Shown piece by piece: positions 26,104 through 34,734 of a stretch of 64,000 bases of DNA. The stretch comes from an uncultured Gammaproteobacteria bacterium (GTDB taxonomy: Bacteria > Pseudomonadota > Gammaproteobacteria > Pseudomonadales > Pseudohongiellaceae): positions 51,840 through 115,839 of the forward strand of contig CAILUG010000057.1 in the NCBI GenBank assembly GCA_903837345.1. Direction: 5' to 3'. Made by a program: the position numbers and the translations under genes. Each line of letters begins with the position of its first letter. Position 1 is the stretch's first letter. The notes under the pieces are model-generated. The model was not told where the DNA came from, did no database searches, and saw nothing but the letters and a program-made list of their open reading frames with translations.

Positions 26104-27447
26104 ATGAAAGCCATAATGCGCTATCAGCGCCTGTCTGGTTTCTGTCTGTTTCTGGTCGTTCTTGCGGTTTCCCGGTCCTTGGCAGCCCAGGCGTTGGGTG
26201 ATGAGGCAGTACTGTCGAGACTGGGTGATCCGGTTGAAATCGAAATTGCAGTCAACGACTGGCAGCATCTGGAACTGGGCAAAATTGTGGTCACCAATGC
26301 CAGCCGCCAGCAATACGAAGCTTTCAAGCTCACCTATTCACCCTTGCTGGAATCGCTCAGTTTCAATGTGGTGGGGCCCAATAGTGCGGGGCTGGTGAAA
26401 ATTCTTGTCAGCAGTCGCAAACCGGTGACTGAGCCTTATATGGATTTGCTGGTAGTGCTGAAATGGCCGGCTGGCTCTTCAATGCGGGAATATGTGTTGC
26501 TGTTCGATCCGCCGCAACCGAATTTCAGTGGAGCGGGTGAGCCCAGGCAGCGATCTCCATTGCCGACCGACCAGCCCCAGAGCAAAGCTGTCCCATCAAC
26601 TTCCACTGCACAGCCACCACCAAAAGAGCCAGCCAGACAGCTAGCAGTGAAGCCAGCCAATGTACCCAAACCCGTACAGCCGGATGTACGGACTCAAACC
26701 GCCATTGAAGTACAGAAAGTAAGCGCGACCCAGACTCCGGTTGTGGATGACGGTCGTCGCCAATACCGTGTTCGTAACGGCGATTCACTCTGGAATATTG
26801 CCCGCCAGTTCCATCCGGCAGGCATCGGTGAAAACCTTTATCAATTCCTGATCAGTCTGCACGATTTGAATCGTGATGCGTTCATCAACGGCAATATTTC
26901 GTTGCTGAAAGCTGATGCGCAACTGCATATCCCTTCGGCACGGGATATCGCAGCCATCAACCCCGGATCAGCCCAGGCTGTGTTCGAGCAGCTGTGGCGT
27001 GAAGGGGTGCGCAGTCCGGAGGTCACAGCTTCCGACCAGCCTGCACCGCAGTTCAAGCCTTTGAATGAGTCGCCAGAACCACGCCCGCAGCCGGTCGCTC
27101 CTGCCCCCAGATTGCCGGCTGGAACTGAACAGCAGCCCAAGACCGCAGTTGCTTCTGGTCCTTTGCTGCCCGCATCAGCCTCACTGATAGCTGCCCAGAC
27201 TGATCAGAACGCTCCGGCCCAGGTCAGCAGCAACAAACCCGAGCCAGCTCCGCCACCGGTGATACAAGTCGTTCCCAGACAAACCCGTGGTGCCTCCGTA
27301 CCCGGAGGTGCAACTATGGAGTCGAACCCCTATCTGCAGAAAATCAACGAATCTGCCACTGCCATCCAGTCAATGCTGGAAGTGCGCCGGCAACGCATGG
27401 CTGCACTTGAGGAGCAGATACTGGCCATGCAAAACCTGTTGGAGTAG
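26104..27447 (+). CDS. FimV-like LysM protein, ended early by an in-frame TAG
   Basis: The 447-residue product starts at ATG 26104 (GGGGA upstream). A signal peptide (about 1-29) precedes the FimV N-terminal beta domain (about 30-136), a Pro/Gln-rich linker, a LysM domain (220-278, YRVRNGDSLWNIARQF) that binds peptidoglycan, a second Pro-rich linker and a short coiled coil (about 408-447). FimV scaffolds polar assembly of type IV pili and secretion systems. The frame stops at TAG 27445-27447 in the middle of the coiled coil. The same frame continues for 60 codons with a membrane helix (see next entry), so the protein looks truncated. It also lacks the long acidic C-terminal TPR domain of full FimV. 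Confidence 0.78.
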   Translation: MKAIMRYQRLSGFCLFLVVLAVSRSLAAQALGDEAVLSRLGDPVEIEIAVNDWQHLELGKIVVTNASRQQYEAFKLTYSPLLESLSFNVVGPNSAGLVKILVSSRKPVTEPYMDLLVVLKWPAGSSMREYVLLFDPPQPNFSGAGEPRQRSPLPTDQPQSKAVPSTSTAQPPPKEPARQLAVKPANVPKPVQPDVRTQTAIEVQKVSATQTPVVDDGRRQYRVRNGDSLWNIARQFHPAGIGENLYQFLISLHDLNRDAFINGNISLLKADAQLHIPSARDIAAINPGSAQAVFEQLWREGVRSPEVTASDQPAPQFKPLNESPEPRPQPVAPAPRLPAGTEQQPKTAVASGPLLPASASLIAAQTDQNAPAQVSSNKPEPAPPPVIQVVPRQTRGASVPGGATMESNPYLQKINESATAIQSMLEVRRQRMAALEEQILAMQNLLE

Positions 27448-27630
27448 GCACAACGCCGGGCATCCGAACTGGGTGGCAGCTTGAATATGAGTGTCGAGGA
27501 GCGACGCGCCGAGGTGACGCGCAAGGCCATTCTGTTGGGTGTGCTGGCGGCAGTTTTGCTCATTTTACTGATAACCACTCTCTGGTATGCATGGAAGTGG
27601 AATGTTGATATCCAGAGAAGAAGGCAGTGA
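27448..27630 (+). pseudogene. Disconnected membrane-helix tail of the FimV-like gene
   Basis: Sixty codons in the same frame as the preceding gene follow its TAG stop without another stop. They encode a continuation of the coiled coil (AQRRASELGGSLN, then VEERRAEVTRKA), one strong membrane helix (ILLGVLAAVLLILLITTLWY) and a basic end, closed by TGA at 27628-27630. FimV proteins place a membrane helix right after such a coiled coil. A single C-to-T change (CAG to TAG) would explain the break. A separate start at ATG 27487 is possible but has a poor ribosome-binding site. Confidence 0.6.
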
Positions 27631-27701
27631 AATGAGCTATGATTTACATCCTGAATTCATGAGGCCGCCCACCTGAGCGAGCCAGCCCTGACCTTGCCCC
27701 A

Positions 27702-28712
27702 ATGAACATAGCAGCCACCCCATCAACAGCCCTGATAGACAAATATGGTCGTCATATCGACTATGTACGTCTGTCAGTTACTGATCGCTGTGATTTTCGC
27801 TGTGTGTATTGCATGTCGGAAAAAATGACGTTCTTGCCACGCAACCAGGTGCTGTCACTGGAAGAAATTTTCAAGGTTGCGCAAGTTTTCAACCAACTGG
27901 GTGTTCGCAAGATACGCCTTACCGGCGGAGAACCGCTGGTCCGCAGCAACATACTGTCTTTGGTGCAGAACATCGGGAAGCTGCCAAACCTGGATGAACT
28001 GCTGATTACCACCAATGGCTCCCATCTTGAACAGATGTCAGCTGACCTCAAGGCTGCCGGTGTCACCCGGATAAATATCAGTCTGGACTCTCTCAATGCC
28101 GCAACTTTCCGCGAAATGACCCGTACCGGCGACCTGGCCCAGGTACTGCGGGGCATAGAGGCTGCCAAAGCCCGGAATTTCAAAGCCTTGCGACTGAATG
28201 CTGTCATCCTCAAGGGTCGCAATGATCATGAGATTCTGGATCTGGTGCATTACGCGATGCAGTTGGGGATCAATATTGCCTTTATAGAAGAAATGCCTTT
28301 GGGTGAAGTGACGGAGCATGACCGCCTGGAAACCAGTTGCAGCAACGATGAAGTGCGTCGTGTCATCGAAAGTGCCCATAATCTGACCCCACTGGACATG
28401 AAAACAGCCGGGCCTTCCCGTTATTACCAGCTGGAAGGCAGTGAAAGCAGGGTGGGGTTCATCTCACCGGTTTCCCATAATTTCTGTGAAAGCTGCAATC
28501 GCGTCAGGATGACCGTGGAAGGGCGCTTGTTGCTGTGCCTTGGCAACGAACACTCTGTCGATTTGAGATCCGTTTTGCGCGAGCATCCAGACGATGTGCA
28601 TCTGTTGCAGGAAACCATAAGAAATGCCATGGATATCAAACCATTACGGCATTATTTTTATGAAAAAGATGCACCCCAGGTGGTGCGCTTCATGAACATG
28701 ACCGGCGGCTAG
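27702..28712 (+). CDS. moaA: GTP 3',8-cyclase MoaA
   Basis: The 336-residue radical-SAM enzyme starts molybdenum cofactor synthesis from GTP, with MoaC. The SAM cluster motif CDFRCVYC gives Cys30, Cys34 and Cys37. The auxiliary cluster uses Cys262, Cys265 and Cys279. The C-terminus ends in Gly-Gly (335-336), which the family needs for activity. moaB follows 46 nt later. moaC is not in this window. Confidence 0.95.
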   Translation: MNIAATPSTALIDKYGRHIDYVRLSVTDRCDFRCVYCMSEKMTFLPRNQVLSLEEIFKVAQVFNQLGVRKIRLTGGEPLVRSNILSLVQNIGKLPNLDELLITTNGSHLEQMSADLKAAGVTRINISLDSLNAATFREMTRTGDLAQVLRGIEAAKARNFKALRLNAVILKGRNDHEILDLVHYAMQLGINIAFIEEMPLGEVTEHDRLETSCSNDEVRRVIESAHNLTPLDMKTAGPSRYYQLEGSESRVGFISPVSHNFCESCNRVRMTVEGRLLLCLGNEHSVDLRSVLREHPDDVHLLQETIRNAMDIKPLRHYFYEKDAPQVVRFMNMTGG

Positions 28713-28758
28713 TCCGGTTGTTTCCCATTCCTATGGTCGTGATTTGCAGGTAATCGCA

Positions 28759-29283
28759 ATGGCAGGCAAACCCCAGTCCGAATTTCTTCCCCTGAATATA
28801 GTTGTTGTAACGGTATCGGATACCCGCACAGAAGCAACCGACACTTCCGGACAGTTTTTGCAAGAGTCTGTAGTGGCGGCCGGTCATGCTTTGACAGGCA
28901 AATATATCTGCAAGGACGATATCTACAAATTGCGGGCACTGATTGCTGGTTTGATTGCCGATGACAGTGTGCATGTTGTGCTGGTTACCGGCGGTACGGG
29001 CTTTACCACGCGCGATAACACCGTTTCAGCAGTGACACCGTTGCTTGATAGCCATATCGACGGGTTTGGCGAGCTGTTTCGCCAGGTTTCATTCGAGGAA
29101 ATAGGGACGTCGACGATACAGTCGAGAGCTTTTGCGGGGCTTAGCAACAGTACAGCAGTATTTTGCATGCCAGGGTCAACCTCGGCATGCAAAACAGCAT
29201 GGCATAAAATTCTGGCCAGTCAGCTCGACAGTCGACACCGACCCTGTAATTTTGCTGGCCGCCTGTTACAAAAAGGCCAATAG
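28759..29283 (+). CDS. moaB: Molybdenum cofactor biosynthesis protein MoaB
   Basis: The 174-residue product has the MoCF-binding fold with VSDTRTEATDTSG, VTGGTGFTTRDNT and a C-terminal RHRPCNF segment as in Escherichia coli MoaB. The family adenylylates molybdopterin or has a redundant role, depending on the host. The ATG at 28759 is preferred over a TTG at 28744. It is complete. Confidence 0.92.
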   Translation: MAGKPQSEFLPLNIVVVTVSDTRTEATDTSGQFLQESVVAAGHALTGKYICKDDIYKLRALIAGLIADDSVHVVLVTGGTGFTTRDNTVSAVTPLLDSHIDGFGELFRQVSFEEIGTSTIQSRAFAGLSNSTAVFCMPGSTSACKTAWHKILASQLDSRHRPCNFAGRLLQKGQ

Positions 29284-29312
29284 TGTGGAAGGACCATATT
29301 TGGAGCAGGTAA

Positions 29313-29365
29313 CCGGTAACCCATCGTGGACCAATAGAGGGGGTATGGTACGAGAGGGTTACCGG
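29313..29365. repeat. Perfect 10-bp inverted repeat with GGTAACC cores
   Basis: CCGGTAACCC at 29313-29322 pairs with GGGTTACCGG at 29356-29365, with a 33-nt loop. A second GGTAACC at 29308-29314 precedes it directly. The sites share the GTTACC core that also clusters at 29542-29643. This stretch lies past the stop of the small minus-strand gene and past the moaB stop. It lacks a T-run on either side, so it is not a standard terminator. Confidence 0.6.
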
Positions 29366-29374
29366 CAACGACCT

Positions 29375-29479
29375 TTAAGAGAAGAGCGTAATAACCGGTA
29401 CGGAAAGGAAAATCATCGCAGTCAGTACTCCGATTGCTACTTCTTCAATCAGTTCAAGTCTTGCAGTTTTGGTTTTCAT
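29375..29479 (-). CDS. 34-residue single-pass membrane peptide
   Basis: An ATG at 29479 follows a near-perfect ribosome-binding site (AAGGAG, 7 nt spacing). The frame encodes 34 residues: a charged N-terminal part (MKTKTARLELIEE) and one membrane helix (about 14-34, containing GVLTAMIFL and PVITLF). It ends in TAA. I do not recognise a family. The strong ribosome-binding site and clean topology support a real small membrane protein. GTTACC sites lie on both sides, which suggests dedicated regulation. Confidence 0.6.
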   Translation of the reverse strand: MKTKTARLELIEEVAIGVLTAMIFLSVPVITLFS

Positions 29480-29541
29480 CTGTAGTCTCCTTAAGATAGA
29501 TGAGTGACGAATTTGCACCCTTGGTAAGAATGCATGCGTAA

Positions 29542-29643
29542 GGTAACACATAATTGCGAAAAAAAGTAACATATTTCGTTACCATTAGGTAAAGATTGTG
29601 TAACTTAATGTTACCTGAGTCACAGTTCATCGGATTTGTTACC
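29542..29643. promoter_or_regulatory. Cluster of GGTAAC/GTTACC sites, probable operators
   Basis: Within 102 bp there are four full GGTAAC or GTTACC hexamers (29542, 29578, 29610, 29638) and three GTAAC/GGTAA half sites. Two pairs form inverted repeats: GTAAC-N7-GTTAC at 29566-29582 and GTAAC-N5-GTTAC at 29600-29614. The sites lie between the divergent 34-residue peptide gene and the HemD-like gene, where a regulator could control both. Three more copies lie at 29308-29363. I cannot assign the regulator. Confidence 0.6.
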
Positions 29644-29685
29644 ACTTTTATCCTCTGGCACTTCTGCTGGCATTTTCCTTTTCAG

Positions 29686-30525
29686 ATGAACACTAACAAA
29701 CAAGCAACTTCCCCCTGGGTTGCTGTCCCTGAGTCCAGAGAACGCGAGACCCTCAGCCTGTTATTGAGAAACCGGGGCGTACGGGTTATCGAGGTTCCTC
29801 TGGTAGCCATCCTGGATGCGCCTGATCCACAGCCGGTGATAGGCTGGATCCGCCGATTTGTGGCCGATCCTCCGTTTTTGCTGATATTGCTTACCGGTGA
29901 AGGGTTGCGCAGGCTGCTGTCTGTGGCTGATAGAGCTGGCATCAACCAACAATTTGTGGAAAAGCTCAGTGGGGTCCAGATCTTGTGCCGGGGCCCCAAG
30001 CCAGAAAAAGTTTTGCTGGAACTGGGATTGAAACCCGCTTACAAAACAGCATTGGCCACAAGTGCAGGTGTTTTGGCAGAGACACACAACCTGGACTTGT
30101 CAGGTAAAAAGGTTGGTTTGCAACTCTATGGTGAAGAGCCCAATGCGATGCTGGTGGATGGGCTGTGTAGCAGCGGTGCCAAAGTAGATATTGTTGCCCC
30201 CTATGTTTATGCCAGCCAGCAAGATGAAGTCAGGGTTGCAGAATTCATAACAAACCTGGCTGCGGGGGAGATTGGCCTTCTGGCTTTCACCTCACAGTCG
30301 CAGCTAAAACGCTTGCTGGAGGTGGCCAGCAAGCGGGAACTGCAAACAGAGCTTGCCGCTGGCATGCACAAAACAGTGCTCGCGGCAGTAGGACCAGTAG
30401 TTAAAGCGCAGTTGGAAGCCGCAGGATTCAAAGTGGCAATCATGCCGGAACGACTGTATTTCATGAAGCCACTGGTCACTGCGATTGTCAGGTTTCTGGG
30501 GTTGGAGCAAGAGGTAAGAACTTGA
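29686..30525 (+). CDS. HemD-like uroporphyrinogen-III synthase family protein
   Basis: The 279-residue product starts at ATG 29686 and matches the two-lobed HemD fold (VAVPESRERETLSLLLRNRG at the start, FTSQSQLKRLLEVA and AAVGPVVKAQLEAAGFK near the end). HemD closes hydroxymethylbilane to uroporphyrinogen III. It is not beside hemC, so it may be a paralog linked to siroheme or another process. The gene's promoter region contains the GTTACC site cluster. The stop overlaps the TTG start of the cyclophilin gene by 4 bp. Confidence 0.75.
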   Translation: MNTNKQATSPWVAVPESRERETLSLLLRNRGVRVIEVPLVAILDAPDPQPVIGWIRRFVADPPFLLILLTGEGLRRLLSVADRAGINQQFVEKLSGVQILCRGPKPEKVLLELGLKPAYKTALATSAGVLAETHNLDLSGKKVGLQLYGEEPNAMLVDGLCSSGAKVDIVAPYVYASQQDEVRVAEFITNLAAGEIGLLAFTSQSQLKRLLEVASKRELQTELAAGMHKTVLAAVGPVVKAQLEAAGFKVAIMPERLYFMKPLVTAIVRFLGLEQEVRT

Positions 30526-31139
30526 ATCGTTTAAAACATAAATTATGGTTGCTGGTTTTGTTGTGGTTGACCACTACTTCGGTTTTTGCCCAGGATCAGG
30601 ATGGGCTGGTTGCCGTGATCAATACCACCAAAGGCACCATGGAGTTTGTGCTGCGCCAGGATGTTGCACCACTGACCGTGAGCAATTTTGTAAATCTGGC
30701 GAGCAGAGGTTTTTACGATGGGCTGACTTTTCATCGTGTGGAGGCCAATTTCATGGCGCAGGGAGGTGATCCGGCCGGCAATGGTTCCGGCGGGCCTGGC
30801 TATGAGTTCAAGGATGAAATCGTGCTGAAGTTGAATCAGGAAGGAATACTGGCGATGGCCAATTCCGGTCCATCCACCAATGGCAGCCAATTCTTCATCA
30901 CTCACCAGGCCACGCCACACCTGAATGGTCTGCATACGGTGTTCGGGTTGATCAAGACAGGCAAGGAAATTATCCGCCAGATAAAGGTTGGGGACGTGAT
31001 TACCAGTATTGCCATCAAAGGCAATACCAGGGAATTGCTGGCTGCGCATCGCACGCAAGTGGAGGAGTGGAACAAGGTACTGGATGAAAAATTCCCGAAA
31101 TTACGCCCTTCGCCTCTTGCGGCTATTTCGGCAAATTGA
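30522..31139 (+). CDS. Exported cyclophilin-type peptidyl-prolyl isomerase
   Basis: The 205-residue protein has a signal peptide (about 1-22) and a cyclophilin domain with FHRVEANFMAQGGDPAGNGSGG and GSQFFIT segments, which hold the catalytic Arg and Phe positions. It would assist proline isomerisation of proteins in the periplasm. The start is TTG inside the HemD-like stop. Its 3' end overlaps the convergent yciB gene by 17 bp. Confidence 0.88.
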   Translation: MNRLKHKLWLLVLLWLTTTSVFAQDQDGLVAVINTTKGTMEFVLRQDVAPLTVSNFVNLASRGFYDGLTFHRVEANFMAQGGDPAGNGSGGPGYEFKDEIVLKLNQEGILAMANSGPSTNGSQFFITHQATPHLNGLHTVFGLIKTGKEIIRQIKVGDVITSIAIKGNTRELLAAHRTQVEEWNKVLDEKFPKLRPSPLAAISAN

Positions 31140-31734
31140 CCCCGGATTTTTCCTTGTCTTCAGCGGATTCGGAATTCATGTACGGGTAGATATAGGCAAT
31201 TTGAACAAGACTGGCCAGCAGCAACAGGCCAAAGCTGCCAAATACCTTGAAGTCAACCCAATAGGCCGGGTAGGTAAACGCTACAAACAAATTGGCACTG
31301 CCTACGGAGAAAAACACAAACGCCCAAGCCATATTCAGGATTTTCCAGCGAGCCTCCGGCATGGTCACCAACTGTCCGAACATGGTCTTTGCCATGTTGT
31401 CCTGACTGAAATACTGGCTGGCAATAAAAACGATTGCCATGATCCAGTTCACTACCGGGGCTTTCCATTTGAGTATGTTTTCAGACCGCAACAGCAAGGT
31501 TGAACTGCCGAAAAACAGAACTGCCCCCACCACCAGCCACTGCAGCTTGGTCAGCCGTTTTTGCTTGCATAGCAGCGCGCCGTATACCAGCACGGTTCCC
31601 AGCATCAGCACTGCAGTTGCGCTATAGATGCCGCCGAAAGTGAGTTCGACGCCAGCGACATTGATAATGCGCTCTTTCAGTTTGTAGATGAGCAGGAAGA
31701 ACAGCAGAGGTATGTATTCGAGAAAGGCTTTCAT
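31123..31734 (-). CDS. yciB: Inner membrane septation protein A (YciB/IspZ family)
   Basis: The 203-residue product has about five to six membrane helices and the motifs of the YciB family (PLLFFLLIYKL, SENILKWKAPVVNW, ARWKILNMAWAFFF-like). YciB is tied to envelope integrity and cell division. The ATG at 31734 is preferred to the TTG one codon earlier. It lies next to yciO, a pair often kept together in Gammaproteobacteria. Confidence 0.9.
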   Translation of the reverse strand: MKAFLEYIPLLFFLLIYKLKERIINVAGVELTFGGIYSATAVLMLGTVLVYGALLCKQKRLTKLQWLVVGAVLFFGSSTLLLRSENILKWKAPVVNWIMAIVFIASQYFSQDNMAKTMFGQLVTMPEARWKILNMAWAFVFFSVGSANLFVAFTYPAYWVDFKVFGSFGLLLLASLVQIAYIYPYMNSESAEDKEKSGVNLPK

Positions 31735-31848
31735 CAATATTTTACAAATGGAGAGGAAGCACGATGGTAGCCAATTTCAGGCGAAAGGTCTGCAAGCTGC
31801 CCCATTCGGGTTATGGTAGCTTTGCTATTTGTATCTGCAGGAACTGTC

Positions 31849-32469
31849 ATGACGCGCGTGCTTGTCATTCATCCCCTTAACCCCCAGCAGCGCCTGGTCA
31901 AGCTGGCTGTGGATTGCATCAGGGCCGGGGGGGTAATTGTCTATCCGACTGATTCGGCCTATGCGCTGGGTTGTGCGGTGGGCAACAAGGCAGGGATGGA
32001 AAGGATTGCGCGCATCCGGCAGATCGACAACAAACATAACTTTACGCTGATGTGCAGGGATTTATCGGAAATTGCCACTTATGCAAGGGTCGACAACAGT
32101 TGTTACCGGTTGCTGAAGGCCCATACCCCGGCACCTTATACTTTTATTCTGAAGGCCACATCGGAAGTGCCCAGACTGTTGCAGCACCCCAAACGCAAAA
32201 CCATCGGCATCAGAGTGCCTGACCATCCAGTAGTGGCGGCATTACTGGCAGAGCTGGATGCCCCTATGCTCAGTAGTAGTCTGCTGATGCCAGGAGAAAC
32301 CGAGCCGCTTTTTGATCTTGAAGAGATATCTAGAAGATTATCACACGCAGTTGATATTATTATAGATTCTGGCTTTTGTGGCTTGGCGACTACGACAGTT
32401 GTCGACCTGGAAAAGGGGGTCCCGCATATACTGCGGGAAGGCAAGGGCGACCCCGCTCCATTTCGCTGA
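31849..32469 (+). CDS. yciO: YciO/Sua5/YrdC family threonylcarbamoyl-AMP synthase-like protein
   Basis: The 206-residue product has the YrdC fold with KxR-type ATP residues (PTDSAYALGCAVGNKAGMERIARIRQID) and the Ser-rich SSSLLMPGE signature of the YciO branch. YciO has weak threonylcarbamoyl-AMP synthase activity, with TsaC the main enzyme for t6A. The ATG at 31849 follows AGGAA; frames opening earlier lack support. It heads the yciO-trpS-scpA-scpB group. Confidence 0.87.
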   Translation: MTRVLVIHPLNPQQRLVKLAVDCIRAGGVIVYPTDSAYALGCAVGNKAGMERIARIRQIDNKHNFTLMCRDLSEIATYARVDNSCYRLLKAHTPAPYTFILKATSEVPRLLQHPKRKTIGIRVPDHPVVAALLAELDAPMLSSSLLMPGETEPLFDLEEISRRLSHAVDIIIDSGFCGLATTTVVDLEKGVPHILREGKGDPAPFR

Positions 32470-32613
32470 AAGACAGGTTCACAGCAATCCCAAAGCCTTC
32501 ACTAATATCGCTATAATCACCTGCAAACGCGGCTGGCGGGTTGTCTGCAGTGCCTGTCCGCTCCTCTGAAAAACAATAATCCGCTTGATACGCAGTAGGC
32601 TTGGGAGAAGAGT

Positions 32614-33828
32614 TTGAGTTCGATAGATTCACAGCGGCGTGTGTTATCCGGCATGCGTCCGACCGGACGGTTGCATTTGGGGCATCTGTACGGGGTCATC
32701 CACAACTGGGTCAAGCTGCAGCACGAGTATGAGTGTTACTTTTTCGTAGCCGACTGGCATGCCCTGACTACGCATTACGAAAATCCGCACATCATTGAAA
32801 ACAACATCTGGGACATGGTGATTGACTGGCTGGCAGCCGGAGTCTCGCCCAGTGCTGCTACCTTGTTTGTACAGTCAAAAGTGCCCGAGCACGCCGAACT
32901 GCATTTGCTGTTGTCCATGATGACACCGCTGGGCTGGCTGGAGCGTGTACCCAGCTACAAGGATGTCCAGGAAAATCTGCAGGACAAGGATCTGAATACC
33001 TACGGGTTTCTTGGCTATCCCTTGCTGCAAAGTGCCGACATACTCATTTACCGGGCCGGACATGTGCCGGTGGGAGCTGATCAGGTCGCTCATGTTGAGC
33101 TCACCCGTGAAATCGCGCGACGCTTCAACCATCTCTATGGCAAGGAACCTGATTTCGAAGAGACCGCCCGGGCTGCTGTCGCCAAGATGGGCAAGAAGGT
33201 GGCAAAGCTCTATGACGATTTGCGCCGCAAATACCAGGAGCAGGGTGACCAGGAAGCACTTTTGAAAGCGCAAGCACTCCTGCGTGAGCAACAGAACATA
33301 ACCTTGGGTGACAGGGAGCGGTTGTTTGGCTATCTGGAAGGTGGTGGAAAAATAATTCTGCCCGAACCGGCTGCGAAATTGACCGAGGCCGCCAAAATGC
33401 CGGGGCTTGATGGACGCAAGATGTCAAAATCCTACGACAATGTGATCACCTTGCGCGACACCAATGACGAGATCAGCAAAAAAATCCGTACCATGCCGAC
33501 CGATCCTGCGCGCGTGCGCAAGACCGACCCCGGCAACCCTGAAAAATGCCCGGTATGGCAACTGCATGAAATTTTTTCCACACAGGAAACCCGTGACTTC
33601 GTAAGCCAGGCCTGCCGCAGTGCGGGTATCGGCTGTCTCGAATGCAAGAAGCCGGTGATAGACAGCATAATCGCCGAATTGGCACCGATCAGGGAAAAGG
33701 CCGAGCAGTATGAATCAAGTCCGGATCTGGTGAAGTCGATCATAATCGAGGGTTCGGAAAAAGCCCGTGATACTGCACGCGATACCTTGCAGGATGTAAG
33801 GCAGGCCATGGGCCTTAATTACCGCTAG
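32614..33828 (+). CDS. trpS: Tryptophanyl-tRNA synthetase
   Basis: The 404-residue class I synthetase charges tRNA-Trp. The HIGH-type motif is HLGH at 21-24 and KMSKS is at 269-273. It is longer than the 334-residue E. coli form because of an insertion at about 173-255 rich in charged helices, as in many Pseudomonas-type enzymes. The start is TTG at 32614, with GGGAGAAGAG just upstream; the first ATG would fall inside the nucleotide-binding motif region. A perfect TATAAT at 32512-32517 in the 144-bp leader may be its -10 box, but I see no good -35. Confidence 0.93.
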   Translation: MSSIDSQRRVLSGMRPTGRLHLGHLYGVIHNWVKLQHEYECYFFVADWHALTTHYENPHIIENNIWDMVIDWLAAGVSPSAATLFVQSKVPEHAELHLLLSMMTPLGWLERVPSYKDVQENLQDKDLNTYGFLGYPLLQSADILIYRAGHVPVGADQVAHVELTREIARRFNHLYGKEPDFEETARAAVAKMGKKVAKLYDDLRRKYQEQGDQEALLKAQALLREQQNITLGDRERLFGYLEGGGKIILPEPAAKLTEAAKMPGLDGRKMSKSYDNVITLRDTNDEISKKIRTMPTDPARVRKTDPGNPEKCPVWQLHEIFSTQETRDFVSQACRSAGIGCLECKKPVIDSIIAELAPIREKAEQYESSPDLVKSIIIEGSEKARDTARDTLQDVRQAMGLNYR

Positions 33829-33855
33829 TGCGGTTTGCGCCCACAGGAAAATGTG

Positions 33856-34734
33856 ATGAGTGAAGATGCAGCAACCACCGAAAGCACCGGACAAGAGGCT
33901 CCATTGAGCCTGTTGGCGCGTGCGCGTCAGGAAGGCGTTCAGCAAGGTGTTCAGCAAGGAGAGCTGCCATTTGCATTTGTCGCAGGCAAGGCAATGACAG
34001 ATCTTCCAAGGGATTTGTACATTCCGCCGGATGCGCTGGAAGTGTTTCTGGAAGCCTTTGAAGGTCCGCTTGATCTCCTGCTGTATCTGATCAAGCGCCA
34101 GAATGTCGATATTCTCGAAATCAATGTTGCCGAAATCACCGAGCAATACATCTCCTACGTCGAATTGATGGAAGCATCGCAATTCGAACTGGCTGCCGAG
34201 TACCTGGTGATGGCCGCGATGCTGGCCGAGATAAAGTCACGCATGCTGTTGCCCCGTTCGCAGGAAGACGAAGAAGACGAGGAAGATCCACGCGCACAAC
34301 TTATTCGCCGCCTGCAGGAGTACGAGCGTTATCGTGAAGTTGCCGAGCGGGTGGATTCACTGCCACGACTGTATCGTGACTTGTACCAGGCCTCTGCGCA
34401 GAGCCCTGAACTCGAACGCACCTTGCCCAGACCGGAAGTGGACCTGCAGGAAGTCCTGCTGGCCTTCGCCGAAGTACTGCGACGGGCTGATCTCAACGAG
34501 AGTCATCACATCCAGCGTCAAAGCCTGTCGACGCGTGAGCGCATGTCGCAGATACTTTTACGGGTCTCTGCTGACCACTTCACTCCCATGCTGTCGTTGT
34601 TGATGAAGGACGAAGGCCGGCTGGGTGTAGTGGTCACTTTTCTTGCCATCATGGAACTCATCAAGGAATCGCTGGTAGAACTGGTACAGAACGAACCTTT
34701 TGGCCCCATACATATCAAGGCACGTACAGCATGA
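33856..34734 (+). CDS. scpA: Segregation and condensation protein A
   Basis: The 292-residue kleisin bridges the SMC heads in the chromosome condensation complex. After an acidic, variable N-terminus, the family core FEGPLDLLLYLIKRQNVDI lies at about 71-89. The ATG at 33856 has AGGAAA upstream and is preferred over a start at 33835. It overlaps scpB by 4 bp, so the two subunits are made together. Confidence 0.93.
   Translation: MSEDAATTESTGQEAPLSLLARARQEGVQQGVQQGELPFAFVAGKAMTDLPRDLYIPPDALEVFLEAFEGPLDLLLYLIKRQNVDILEINVAEITEQYISYVELMEASQFELAAEYLVMAAMLAEIKSRMLLPRSQEDEEDEEDPRAQLIRRLQEYERYREVAERVDSLPRLYRDLYQASAQSPELERTLPRPEVDLQEVLLAFAEVLRRADLNESHHIQRQSLSTRERMSQILLRVSADHFTPMLSLLMKDEGRLGVVVTFLAIMELIKESLVELVQNEPFGPIHIKARTA

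Noticed and set aside
31764..31880. A 38-codon plus-strand frame upstream of yciO with a good ribosome-binding site
   Set aside because: It overlaps yciO in another frame, has a low-quality composition and no recognisable features. Its AGAGGAAG could be chance. I could not support it as a gene.
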